Assembly: GCA_013824835.1 (NCBI GenBank)
Contig: PNOM01000028.1
Coordinates: forward strand, 1-33,117
Length of the DNA: 33,117 nt
Origin: Syntrophus sp. (in: bacteria)
GTDB lineage: Bacteria; Desulfobacterota; Syntrophorhabdia; Syntrophorhabdales; Syntrophorhabdaceae
Direction of reading: 5' to 3'
Shown here: in pieces, positions 9,438 to 17,473 of the stretch
Layout: each line of letters starts with the position of its first letter
Position numbering within the stretch: the first letter of the stretch is position 1
Notes under the pieces: generated by a model
Database searches by the model: none
What the model was told of the DNA's origin: nothing
What the model saw: only the letters and a program-made list of their open reading frames with translations
Made by a program: the position numbers and the translations under genes

Positions 9438-10700
9438 ATGTACAGAAAAACAACTCTTTCGAACGGTATCACCATAGTCACCGAGTCTATCCCCTATTTT
9501 CCCACGGCCTCTATAGGCATATGGTGGAAAACAGGGGGAAGACTCGAAGATACAACGAATAACGGCATCTCCCATTTCATTGAACATATGCTTTTCAAAG
9601 GGACATCTCACCGGAGCGCCTATGACATTGCACGGGAGATCGATGCAGTAGGGGGCACGCTCAATGCGTTCACCGATAAGGAATATACATGCCTCTACGC
9701 CAAGGTGCTCAAAAAGGATATGGATATTGCCCTTGATGTCCTTTCAGACATGTACAAACATTCCCTCTTCGATGAAGAGGATATTGAAAAGGAACAGTAC
9801 GTAGTTGCCCAGGAGATAAAAATGATCGAGGACAGCCCCGAGGAGTATGTCCACGATCTTTTCAACGCTGCCTACTTTGCAGACCATCCTCTTGGTATGC
9901 CGATTCTCGGCACCCAGGAGATTGTGGAAGGGTTTACAAAAGAAGTCCTTGTCAGCCATTTCAACAAATACTATTCACCTCTCGATATTATCATTACCGC
10001 AACAGGCAGGATCAGTCATGATGCCTTTGTAAAAAGAATCGAAGCCCTCTTTGGCGACGTAAAAAAACCGGATCATTCACCCTTTGTTATAAAACCGCCT
10101 CACACCCACAAAGGGGGAATTCATTTCTATGAAAAGGACCTCGAACACGTCTACCTCTGCATCGGCACCCATGGTGTAAACCAGATGGACGAAAAGAGAT
10201 ACCCCTTATATATACTCAATGCCCTTATGGGCGGGGCCATGAGTTCCCATTTGTTTCAGGAGATACGGGAGAAAAGGGGCCTTGTATATAACATATATTC
10301 TTATGTAAACTGTTACCACGACACAGGCACCTTCGGCATTTCCACTTCTACATCCCGGGAATCAATTGAAGAGGTAATCACTCTTATCAGGAAAGAGATC
10401 ATGCGGATAAGAAATGCAGGCATCACGGATGAAGAGCTTACCTTTTCAAAAGAACATATCAAAGGGAATCTTTTCATTTCTCTTGAAGGCTCTGAAACAA
10501 GGATGGGGAGGCTTGCCAAAAATGAGATTTATTTCGGAACCTATATCCCCTTAAAAGATACCCTGAAGTCTATAGACGGCATCAGGAAATCCGATGTGGA
10601 TGAAATGGGACGATTCGTTTTTCAGGACCTGGACACAATATCCCTTACGGTCCTGGGAAATATCGATAAAGATAGAATTGAGCAGCTATGGAAGAGTTAG
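9438..10700 (+). CDS. M16 family zinc metallopeptidase
   Basis: This is a 420-residue processing-peptidase-like protein of the M16 (pitrilysin/MPP) family. The inverted zinc motif HxxEH is present as H46-F-I-E49-H50, and the third metal ligand is probably the Glu in AQEIKMIEDSPEE near residue 126. The C-terminal M16 half contains the usual RGLVYNIYS segment. No signal peptide is seen, so it should be cytoplasmic. Genes of this family often sit between pnp and dut in this order, but the physiological substrate is not known. It starts ten bases after pnp and overlaps dut by 13 bases. Confidence 0.93.
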   Translation: MYRKTTLSNGITIVTESIPYFPTASIGIWWKTGGRLEDTTNNGISHFIEHMLFKGTSHRSAYDIAREIDAVGGTLNAFTDKEYTCLYAKVLKKDMDIALDVLSDMYKHSLFDEEDIEKEQYVVAQEIKMIEDSPEEYVHDLFNAAYFADHPLGMPILGTQEIVEGFTKEVLVSHFNKYYSPLDIIITATGRISHDAFVKRIEALFGDVKKPDHSPFVIKPPHTHKGGIHFYEKDLEHVYLCIGTHGVNQMDEKRYPLYILNALMGGAMSSHLFQEIREKRGLVYNIYSYVNCYHDTGTFGISTSTSRESIEEVITLIRKEIMRIRNAGITDEELTFSKEHIKGNLFISLEGSETRMGRLAKNEIYFGTYIPLKDTLKSIDGIRKSDVDEMGRFVFQDLDTISLTVLGNIDKDRIEQLWKS

Positions 10701-11128
10701 AAGTCCTCATCTCAAGAAAGGATGGAGCCCTTCTGCCCGAATATGCGACCCGCGCATCATCAGGCATGGACCTCTGCGCCTTTGTCAATGAACCCGTCAC
10801 CCTTCAACCCATGGAAAGGGCCATGATCCCCACAGGCATCCATATCGGGATACCCGTTGGCTATGAGGCAGAGATACGGCCCAGGAGCGGCATCGCACAC
10901 CGGTTCGGCGTCACCCTTGTCAATACTCCAGGCACCATAGACGCAGACTACAGGGGCGAAATAAAGGTTCTTCTTATCAATCTCGGCAAAGACGCTTTCA
11001 TTGTAAAAAACGGGGACAGGATTGCCCAGATGGTCTTCAGAACCGTTGCGAATGCTCGCTGGAAGAGCGTTGAAAGATTACCCGAGACAGAAAGGGGCAA
11101 AGGCGGTTTTGGTTCTACAGGTATATAA
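10688..11128 (+). CDS. dut: dUTP diphosphatase
   Basis: The trimeric dUTPase hydrolyses dUTP to dUMP and diphosphate, keeping uracil out of DNA and supplying dTMP synthesis. All five motifs are visible in the 146 residues: SSGMDLCA (24-31), RPRSGIA (64-70), NTPGTIDADYRG (79-90, with the catalytic Asp85), GDRIAQMVF, and the flexible C-terminal RGKGGFGSTG. Length is normal. The start overlaps the end of the M16 peptidase, and the gene ends immediately before the recombinase ATG. Confidence 0.97.
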   Translation: MEELEVLISRKDGALLPEYATRASSGMDLCAFVNEPVTLQPMERAMIPTGIHIGIPVGYEAEIRPRSGIAHRFGVTLVNTPGTIDADYRGEIKVLLINLGKDAFIVKNGDRIAQMVFRTVANARWKSVERLPETERGKGGFGSTGI

Positions 11129-11989
11129 ATGAATCTTTACCATTGCCTTGACAGCTTCATAAGCCACCTCACCACAGAGAGGGGTTCCTCAGTACACACA
11201 ATCGATGCATACAACAGAGACATACTGGAGTTCATTCAATATCAGGAGTTTCACTCCTTCCCTTCCCTGGAGAGAAGGCACATGGAGACCTATATAGGAT
11301 GGCTCAGACAGGAAGGGAAAAAAACAAGGAGTATTGTAAGGGCCATTTCCGCCTTGCGGGGCTTCTTTACCTTTCTCCTCACGGAGGGCTCCATAAAAAA
11401 GAACCCCCTTGAAGATGTCGAGATACCCAAATACATAACCCCTATCCCCCAGGTACTGAGCGAACAGGAGGTAGTTAAATTATTGAATCTCCCTGTTGGA
11501 TCGCGGACCTCTGTCCGGGATAAGACCATTCTTGAGCTCCTCTATGCAACGGGCTTAAGGGTTTCAGAGCTCACAAAGCTGAAAAGGAGCGATGTCAATC
11601 TCGAGGCAGGATTCCTCATCGCATCGGGAAAAAGGTCTAAAGAACGTGTTGTACCACTGGGTTCCTATTCAAGGGATGCTATCAAGTCCTACATTGAGGA
11701 GAAAAAACCGAAAGGGTCCCTCCTGTTCCCCAACGCGAGAGGCGGTATGCTCACACGGCAGGCCATATGGAAGATCCTGCGGAAGTACGGGATAAAGATG
11801 GAAAAAAACCATCTCTCTCCCCACACTATGAGACATACCTTTGCTACCCACCTCCTTGAGGGGGGCGCTGATCTCCGGTCAATTCAGATCCTCCTTGGCC
11901 ATGAAGACATCTCGACAACCCAGATTTATACCCATGTAGACAGCAAACGGCTAAAGGAAATCCATAAAAAACATCATCCAAGGGGATAA
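11129..11989 (+). CDS. Xer-type tyrosine recombinase
   Basis: This 286-residue protein has the size and layout of XerC/XerD: an N-terminal SAM-like core-binding domain (1-100) and a C-terminal catalytic domain. Catalytic residues are Arg144 (ATGLRVSEL), a Lys in SGKRSKERVVPLG, His232 and Arg235 (HTMRHTF), a later His in LLGHEDIST, and the nucleophile Tyr267 (QIYTHV). Xer proteins resolve chromosome dimers at dif with FtsK. Whether this is XerC, XerD or a sole Xer cannot be told from the window. It lacks the extra segment of integron integrases. It begins right after the dut stop and overlaps the next gene by one base. Confidence 0.92.
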   Translation: MNLYHCLDSFISHLTTERGSSVHTIDAYNRDILEFIQYQEFHSFPSLERRHMETYIGWLRQEGKKTRSIVRAISALRGFFTFLLTEGSIKKNPLEDVEIPKYITPIPQVLSEQEVVKLLNLPVGSRTSVRDKTILELLYATGLRVSELTKLKRSDVNLEAGFLIASGKRSKERVVPLGSYSRDAIKSYIEEKKPKGSLLFPNARGGMLTRQAIWKILRKYGIKMEKNHLSPHTMRHTFATHLLEGGADLRSIQILLGHEDISTTQIYTHVDSKRLKEIHKKHHPRG

Positions 11990-14631
11990 TGAAGGTCATT
12001 ACAAGCCATAATAACGCTGATTTTGATTCACTCTCCTCCATGGTAGCTGCAAAAAAACTCTACCCTGACGCCTTCCTGGTCTTCCCCGGGTCCCAGGAAA
12101 AGACCTTGCGGGAATTTCTGATCCATTCCACCCTCTATGTCTATGACATTGCAAAGATGAAAAATATTGATTATGAGGCCCTTGATACCCTGATCCTTGT
12201 GGATACGCGGCAAAAAACGAGGATCGGAGAGTTTGCAAAGATAGTCGACAATGGCAAGGTGAAAGTCCATGTGTATGATCACCATCCCCCGTCCAAAGAG
12301 GATGTTAAGGGAGAAATTGAGGTTATACGGCACACGGGCGCCTCCGTCACCATACTTATCTCTATACTGAAAGAGAAGGGGATACCCATAACCCCTGAAG
12401 AAGCTACGATCATGATGCTCGGCATCTATGAAGAAACAGGGAGTTTTCTCTTCCCTTCCACTACCACAGAGGATTTTGAGGCCGCATCCTTCCTCTTGTC
12501 CAAAGGGGCAAACGTAAACCTTGTGTCGGATATGCTCGTGAAAGAGATCACGCCGGAACAGGTCTTCCTCCTCAACGACCTTATCAATAATGCAACCTCC
12601 TACAACATTAACGGCATTGACATAGTCATTGCTGAAGGCAGCACGGAGAATTATGTAGGCGATCTTGCCGTGATTGTCCATAAATTCAGGGATATGGAGA
12701 ACATAAATGTCGTCTTTGCCCTCTTCAGGATGGAAGACCGGGTATACATCATCGGCAGGAGCAGAATACCCGAAGTGGATGCAGGCCATATTCTTTCCTT
12801 GTTTGGAGGGGGCGGTCACAAAGAGGCCGCATCCGCTACTGTGAAAGACATGACCATTATCGAAGCCCGGGAAATGCTCACAGAACATCTTAAGCATAAT
12901 GTAAAACCTTTATGGATGGCCCGGGATATCATGTTCTTTCCTGTAAAATCGATCGATGCCGATGCCCTGATTGAAGATGCGAGGGTTTTGATGGTCAAGT
13001 ACAATATCAATGCCCTGCCGGTACTCCATAACGACACGGTAACAGGGATCATAACACGGCAGATCGTGGGAAAGGCCGTATTCCACAAGCTTGAGAATAT
13101 CCCTGTAAGGGAATATATGAGCACGGAATCATTTACCGTATCAGAGGATGATTCCATTGAAAAGGTGAAAGAGATCATAATCGGAAACAATCAAAGATTC
13201 CTCCCTGTGGTGAAGGAAGGAAGGCTGATTGGCGCTATTACACGAACAGACCTCCTCCGGGTGCTCGAAGACGAAATTTCTAAGGCCGTTTTCGGAAAGC
13301 TTGAAACCCACGACTTGTATCAGAAGCAGAAAAATGTAAAAAAACTGATGGAAGAGCGTATCGAAGAAAGTACCCTCCAGAAACTTATTGATATAGGCAG
13401 TCTCGCCGATTCAGTGGGATACCACGCCTTCCTGGTGGGGGGATTCGTAAGAGACCTCCTTATGCGCATCGATATCACTGATATCGATATTGTCATAGAG
13501 GGGGACGGGGTAATATTTGCTGAGGAGATGGCAAAGGCCTTTAAGGTAAAAGTAAGACCCCACAAGGAGTTTGCTACAGCCAAGGTTATCTACCCGGACA
13601 ATTTCAAGATCGACATTGCAACGGCCCGTCTCGAATACTATAAATCCCCTGCCGCACTCCCCACCGTAGAACACAGTTCTTTAAAACTCGATCTTCACCG
13701 GAGGGATTTTACGATAAACACCCTCTCCATAGCCCTCAACAGGCACACCTTCGGCCAATTGATAGATTTCTACGGGGCCCAGAGGGATATCAAGGAAAAG
13801 ACCATACGGGTACTCCACAGTCTCAGCTTTGTGGAAGATCCCACACGGGTATTCAGGGCCATACGGTTTGAACACAGGTTTGGCTTTCAAATCGGCAAGC
13901 ACACCTTGAACCTTATAAAAAATGCCATAAAAATGGGCTTCCTCACAAAGATCAAGGGGAAAAGGATATGGACCGAGTTGTCGCTGATCCTCATAGAGGA
14001 GGCGCCGGAAAAGATCCTTAAAAGGCTTCAGGACCTTGACCTTCTGAGATTTATATCTTCTTACCTTACCTTTGACAAAGAGAAGGAAAAGCTCTTTCTT
14101 CGGATGCACGATGTGTATAAATGGTATGAGCTTTTATACAAAGGCACGCCCTGCGACAAGCTCCAGTATCACGTTCTTGGCCTTGTAGACCATATGAAGG
14201 CAGAGGAGATTGCAGTCTTTTGCAAAAAGACGGAGATGACAGAGCACCTCAGGGGTCAAACAATAGATAACATGATGAAGATACGGGAGACCATGACCCA
14301 GCTCTCCTATGGCATGTACACCATAAAAAAGAGCGATTTCTACAGGCTCTATGATAGACTTTCCGTGGAAGGAAGACTCTTCATTATGGCCCGAACGAGA
14401 TCAGAAGAGATAAAGAAATCCATATCTAATTATATCACCTACAGTGATACCTATAAACCCTTTCTCACAGGAGGGGATTTAAAGAACATGGGTATTAAGG
14501 AAGGACCTGTGTACAAAGAAATCCTGGAAAACCTGAAGGAAGCGAAGATTGACGCCAACCTGAAAACCAGGGAGGAAGAGACGGCATTTGTTCGCAGGTA
14601 CATTGATGAAAGAGGCATAACCCTTGGATGA
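11989..14631 (+). CDS. DHH-CBS-tRNA nucleotidyltransferase/poly(A) polymerase fusion
   Basis: This 880-residue protein joins three modules. Residues 1-310 form a DHH-DHHA1 phosphoesterase-like domain (HNNADFDS near residue 7, D97-H98-H99, and GGGGHKEAASA near 275). Residues 310-430 are a CBS pair. From about 465 there is a class II nucleotidyltransferase head with VGGFVRD at 483-489, catalytic D498/D500 and LHRRDFTINTLS. The RNA-binding motif DPTRVFRAIRFEHRFGF follows. Proteins of this layout are known in Geobacter and relatives, where the class includes separate CC-adding, A-adding and poly(A) polymerases. Which activity this one has cannot be read directly. The DHH domain may act on RNA or nucleotides, and the CBS pair may sense adenylates. 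It overlaps scpA by 8 bases. Confidence 0.9.
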   Translation: MKVITSHNNADFDSLSSMVAAKKLYPDAFLVFPGSQEKTLREFLIHSTLYVYDIAKMKNIDYEALDTLILVDTRQKTRIGEFAKIVDNGKVKVHVYDHHPPSKEDVKGEIEVIRHTGASVTILISILKEKGIPITPEEATIMMLGIYEETGSFLFPSTTTEDFEAASFLLSKGANVNLVSDMLVKEITPEQVFLLNDLINNATSYNINGIDIVIAEGSTENYVGDLAVIVHKFRDMENINVVFALFRMEDRVYIIGRSRIPEVDAGHILSLFGGGGHKEAASATVKDMTIIEAREMLTEHLKHNVKPLWMARDIMFFPVKSIDADALIEDARVLMVKYNINALPVLHNDTVTGIITRQIVGKAVFHKLENIPVREYMSTESFTVSEDDSIEKVKEIIIGNNQRFLPVVKEGRLIGAITRTDLLRVLEDEISKAVFGKLETHDLYQKQKNVKKLMEERIEESTLQKLIDIGSLADSVGYHAFLVGGFVRDLLMRIDITDIDIVIEGDGVIFAEEMAKAFKVKVRPHKEFATAKVIYPDNFKIDIATARLEYYKSPAALPTVEHSSLKLDLHRRDFTINTLSIALNRHTFGQLIDFYGAQRDIKEKTIRVLHSLSFVEDPTRVFRAIRFEHRFGFQIGKHTLNLIKNAIKMGFLTKIKGKRIWTELSLILIEEAPEKILKRLQDLDLLRFISSYLTFDKEKEKLFLRMHDVYKWYELLYKGTPCDKLQYHVLGLVDHMKAEEIAVFCKKTEMTEHLRGQTIDNMMKIRETMTQLSYGMYTIKKSDFYRLYDRLSVEGRLFIMARTRSEEIKKSISNYITYSDTYKPFLTGGDLKNMGIKEGPVYKEILENLKEAKIDANLKTREEETAFVRRYIDERGITLG

Positions 14632-15316
14632 GTCCCTGTCCCTTACGCCCCTTGAAGTCAGGTTGACGTGCTATGAAGGGCCTCTCGCTGTTCTTATCAC
14701 CCTTATAAAAAAGAACAAACTGAGCATCTGGGATATCCCCCTTTCCTCCATTACAGAAAGGTTTCTCCAGTACGTAGAGCTTGTCAATGAGATGAACCTC
14801 AGGATTGCCGAGGACTTTATTGAGATGGCCTCACTGCTCATCTTCATTAAATCAAAGATGCTCCTCCCTTCAGACACTGCCAGCGATGAGGAAAACCCCG
14901 AAGAAGAGCTGATCGACAGGATTGTGGAATATGAAAGAATACGGGGCATGGCAACATCATTAGACGCATTGCCCATGCTCGACAGGGATATATTTGTGAG
15001 GGGCGCGAGGGGCATTGACCGGGAGGCGGAGTATGATCTCCTTTACCTGTGCAGCATATTCTTTCATCTCATGGAGAACAGGGAAGAACGATTTATCGAG
15101 GTAAAGGAGATTAAGCCCACCCTCGAGGAAAAGATAGGGATGCTGAAGATGGCCCTCGACGAATCAGGCCAATTCATCTGGGCCGTAGACGGCGATGAGG
15201 AGCAGAACGACAAAGTCGCTACCATTCTCGGCATGCTGGAACTGACTAAAGTGAGAATAGCCACCCTTCTCCAGAGAAGGCCCTTTGGCAGGATTGTACT
15301 GAAGAAGAAGGAATGA
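14624..15316 (+). CDS. scpA: segregation and condensation protein A
   Basis: ScpA is the kleisin subunit that bridges SMC heads with ScpB in chromosome condensation. The 230-residue protein shows the typical N-terminal pattern LTCYEGPLAVLITLIKKNKLSIWDIPLSSIT, then FIEMASLLIFIKSKMLLP, and a C-terminal winged-helix segment. Length is normal. Its start lies inside the end of the nucleotidyltransferase gene. The usual partner scpB does not follow; the next gene is sppA after an 88-base gap containing a repeat array. Confidence 0.93.
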   Translation: MDESLSLTPLEVRLTCYEGPLAVLITLIKKNKLSIWDIPLSSITERFLQYVELVNEMNLRIAEDFIEMASLLIFIKSKMLLPSDTASDEENPEEELIDRIVEYERIRGMATSLDALPMLDRDIFVRGARGIDREAEYDLLYLCSIFFHLMENREERFIEVKEIKPTLEEKIGMLKMALDESGQFIWAVDGDEEQNDKVATILGMLELTKVRIATLLQRRPFGRIVLKKKE

Positions 15317-15320
15317 AAAG

Positions 15321-15383
15321 GTTCAAGGTTAGGAACCTGGCCTTCGGCAGTAAAAATTGAACTTAGAACCTTGAACGTTGAAC
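15321..15383. repeat. heptamer array and inverted repeat before sppA
   Basis: Four adjoining seven-base units, ATTGAAC, TTAGAAC, CTTGAAC and GTTGAAC, run from 15356 to 15383. An inverted copy of the same word, GTTCAAGGTT at 15321-15330, is perfectly complementary to AACCTTGAAC at 15367-15376 across a 36-base loop. The element fills the scpA-sppA gap up to the sppA ribosome-binding site. It could be a dispersed genomic repeat, a protein-binding array or an RNA hairpin. Confidence 0.75.
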
Positions 15384-15404
15384 AGATTTTCACAGGAGGT
15401 TAGC

Positions 15405-16253
15405 ATGTCACGGATCAAAAAGGCACTTTTAATTATATGTGTGATTATCATACTCGTCTTTGTGGGGTCCTTTGCAGTGGGCATTATGGGCAGGTCTTTC
15501 GGGGAACGGATCGGGGTGGTTGAGATAGAGGGTGTCATAACCCAGTCCGGCGACTCCATGGAAGATATTGTCAAGTTTAAGGAAGACACGTCAATAAAAG
15601 GGGTGATAATCAGGGTAAATTCCCCTGGCGGATCAGTGGGACCAACCCAGGAGATCTATACAGAGGTAAAGAAACTGAGGGAAAAGAAAAAGGTCTATAT
15701 CTCCATGGGCAGTGTATGCGCCTCCGGAGGATATTATATTGCCAGCGCAGGACACAAGATATACGCCAATCCTTCTACCATTACGGGAAGTATCGGCGTC
15801 ATTATGGAACAGACGGTCATTGAGGACCTTCTGAAGAAGCTCGGTGTTCAATCAAATACCCTCAAAGCCGGTGAGTATAAAGACGTAGGCTCCCCCTTCA
15901 GAAAGATGAAGCCTGAAGAGAAAGAATATCTGAACCAGATACTCGCGAACATCCACCAGCAGTTCATCGCTGATGTGGCCGTTGGCCGGGGCATGACCCT
16001 GGAAAACACAAAAAGGCTTTCTGACGGGAGGATCTACACAGGGTTACAGGCAAAGCAGCTTGGATTGGTGGATGGCATCGGAAATTTCTATGATTCCCTC
16101 GATGATATGAAAAAAACACTGAATATAAAGGGTAAACCCGTCCTCGTCTATGGGAAAAGACCCTTCTCCTTTATCAAATGGCTTGTCTCGTCTATGTCCG
16201 AGGATCTGATCTCCCAATCCCTTGCCTCTCCTTTCAGGTTTCTTTTTCAATAG
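15405..16253 (+). CDS. sppA: signal peptide peptidase SppA (short form)
   Basis: SppA is a membrane-anchored serine/lysine protease that degrades cleaved signal peptides. The ATG at 15405 is chosen because AGGAGG lies just upstream; a TTG in frame at 15378 is inside the repeat array. The protein then has 282 residues with one N-terminal membrane segment (about 5-25). The presumed nucleophile is Ser107 (CASGGYY) and the general base Lys159 (GEYKDVGSP). They are 52 residues apart, the same separation as in the short Bacillus SppA. IRVNSPGGSVGPTQEI is the oxyanion region. The next gene begins four bases after the stop. Confidence 0.94.
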   Translation: MSRIKKALLIICVIIILVFVGSFAVGIMGRSFGERIGVVEIEGVITQSGDSMEDIVKFKEDTSIKGVIIRVNSPGGSVGPTQEIYTEVKKLREKKKVYISMGSVCASGGYYIASAGHKIYANPSTITGSIGVIMEQTVIEDLLKKLGVQSNTLKAGEYKDVGSPFRKMKPEEKEYLNQILANIHQQFIADVAVGRGMTLENTKRLSDGRIYTGLQAKQLGLVDGIGNFYDSLDDMKKTLNIKGKPVLVYGKRPFSFIKWLVSSMSEDLISQSLASPFRFLFQ

Positions 16254-16257
16254 GGCT

Positions 16258-17016
16258 ATGGGTTTTAACAATATCACATGCCCCCAACCTGCCCTCTTCT
16301 TCATCCTGTGCGCCTTTCTCCTTGTCATTGGATGCACGCGAAGTACGAGTGCCCCTGAGGAGAAGGTCTTCCCTGAATCATCCCGCCCCTTGGCAGCACA
16401 GACTCTTGCCGGCATACCGGAAGGGTCTTCCCAGGTTCTCCTTGTGACGGGCAGCAGCCTTTCGGCAACATCGGTACACATCTACCCTCTAAAAAGGGTA
16501 CGGGAGGAATGGATCTCTTCCTTTCCCGCAGTCAGCGGGGTCATAGGAAGAAAGGGCTTTGCAGAACCCGGCGCAAAAAGGGAGGGGGACGGCAAAACCC
16601 CGTCAGGCATCTACCCCCTTAACCTCACCTTCGGTTATGCCCCTCAGGTTGATACACGGATGCCCTACAGGCAGGCCACAGATGATGATATCTGGGTCGA
16701 TGATGTCGATTCCCCTTATTACAACCAATGGGTAAAACGGACAGAAGCACCCGCAGCCTCTCACGAAGAACTGAAGAGAAAGGATGACCTCTATAAATAC
16801 GGCATCGTCATTGGATACAATACAAACCCTGTGGTAAAAGGGCTTGGAAGCGCCATATTCGTCCATTTGTGGAAAAGGAAAGGAACGGTAACCGCAGGCT
16901 GCGTTGCCATGTCCGAAAAGGACCTCGTTGCCATACTTCGCTGGCTTGACCCTGCTCAAAAACCCATGATTATAATGGGCACGGAAGGGGACATAGTAAT
17001 GGGAGGATTGCCATGA
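16258..17016 (+). CDS. YkuD-domain L,D-transpeptidase-like lipoprotein
   Basis: This is a 252-residue exported protein. It starts at the ATG at 16258, because the earlier in-frame TTG at 16222 overlaps sppA and would place extra residues before the signal. The signal peptide ends in a lipobox, LVIG-Cys26, so it is a lipoprotein. The YkuD core is shown by KREGDGKTPSGIYPLN and by the catalytic block with His203 and Cys215 (TAGCVAM). Proteins of this kind cross-link peptidoglycan (3-3 bonds) or tether proteins to it. The conserved serine of the usual S-x-G-C-x-R motif is replaced by TAGCVA, so the substrate may differ. Confidence 0.85.
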   Translation: MGFNNITCPQPALFFILCAFLLVIGCTRSTSAPEEKVFPESSRPLAAQTLAGIPEGSSQVLLVTGSSLSATSVHIYPLKRVREEWISSFPAVSGVIGRKGFAEPGAKREGDGKTPSGIYPLNLTFGYAPQVDTRMPYRQATDDDIWVDDVDSPYYNQWVKRTEAPAASHEELKRKDDLYKYGIVIGYNTNPVVKGLGSAIFVHLWKRKGTVTAGCVAMSEKDLVAILRWLDPAQKPMIIMGTEGDIVMGGLP

Positions 17017-17078
17017 GACTCACGAGTCCCCTGGTCCCTGCTGATTGATTGCATGAAAACCTGTTGCAAGGAGGCATT

Positions 17079-17447
17079 ATGTACGAAATCTCCATAGAAA
17101 CCCATTTTTCAGCAGCCCATCATTTGAGGAATTACATCGGCAAGTGCAAGGCGCCCCACGGCCACAACTGGATCGTTGAGGTAAATGTTGAGTGCACATC
17201 CCTCAATGATATCGGGATAGGCATCGATTTTAATGATGTGAAGAGTGCCACAAAAGAACTGCTTGAGGCCCTTGATCATAAGGACCTCAATGAATTGCCG
17301 CCTTTTACGACAGAAAACCCCACATCAGAAAACGTCGCCCGATATATTTATCGTGCATTATCACAAGAACTGAACAGACACGCCATAAAGGTCTCAAGGG
17401 TCAAGGTCTGTGAAACGCCCGGCAGCGGGGCTTCATACTGGGAATAG
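17079..17447 (+). CDS. queD: 6-carboxytetrahydropterin synthase QueD
   Basis: QueD converts 7,8-dihydroneopterin triphosphate to 6-carboxy-5,6,7,8-tetrahydropterin, the second step of queuosine (7-deazaguanine) synthesis. The ATG at 17079 follows AAGGAGG; an in-frame TTG at 17049 would precede that site. The 122-residue protein has the zinc ligands His14, His27 and His29 and the catalytic Cys23 (GKCKAPHGHNW). The C-terminal motif VKVCETPGSGASYWE is typical of the PTPS/QueD fold. queE follows after 26 bases; queC and queF are not in the window. Confidence 0.95.
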   Translation: MYEISIETHFSAAHHLRNYIGKCKAPHGHNWIVEVNVECTSLNDIGIGIDFNDVKSATKELLEALDHKDLNELPPFTTENPTSENVARYIYRALSQELNRHAIKVSRVKVCETPGSGASYWE

Positions 17448-17473
17448 CCCTTCAGGGGGATAGGCACAACCGG

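Noticed and set aside
11129-11989. Xer-type recombinase as an integron or phage integrase serving the attC-like site
   Set aside because: Its length, core-binding domain and position between dut and the nucleotidyltransferase fit a housekeeping Xer protein. It lacks the additional segment of integron integrases and lies 12 kb from the hairpin.
12028-12897. 289-codon open frame on the minus strand
   Set aside because: It lies entirely inside the DHH-CBS-nucleotidyltransferase gene, has no recognisable domain, and its composition is what an opposite-strand frame of a conserved gene gives.
17017-17078. Possible preQ1 riboswitch before queD
   Set aside because: The 62-base gap shows a short palindrome (GACTC/GAGTC) but no preQ1-type pseudoknot sequence or A-rich tail that I can recognise.
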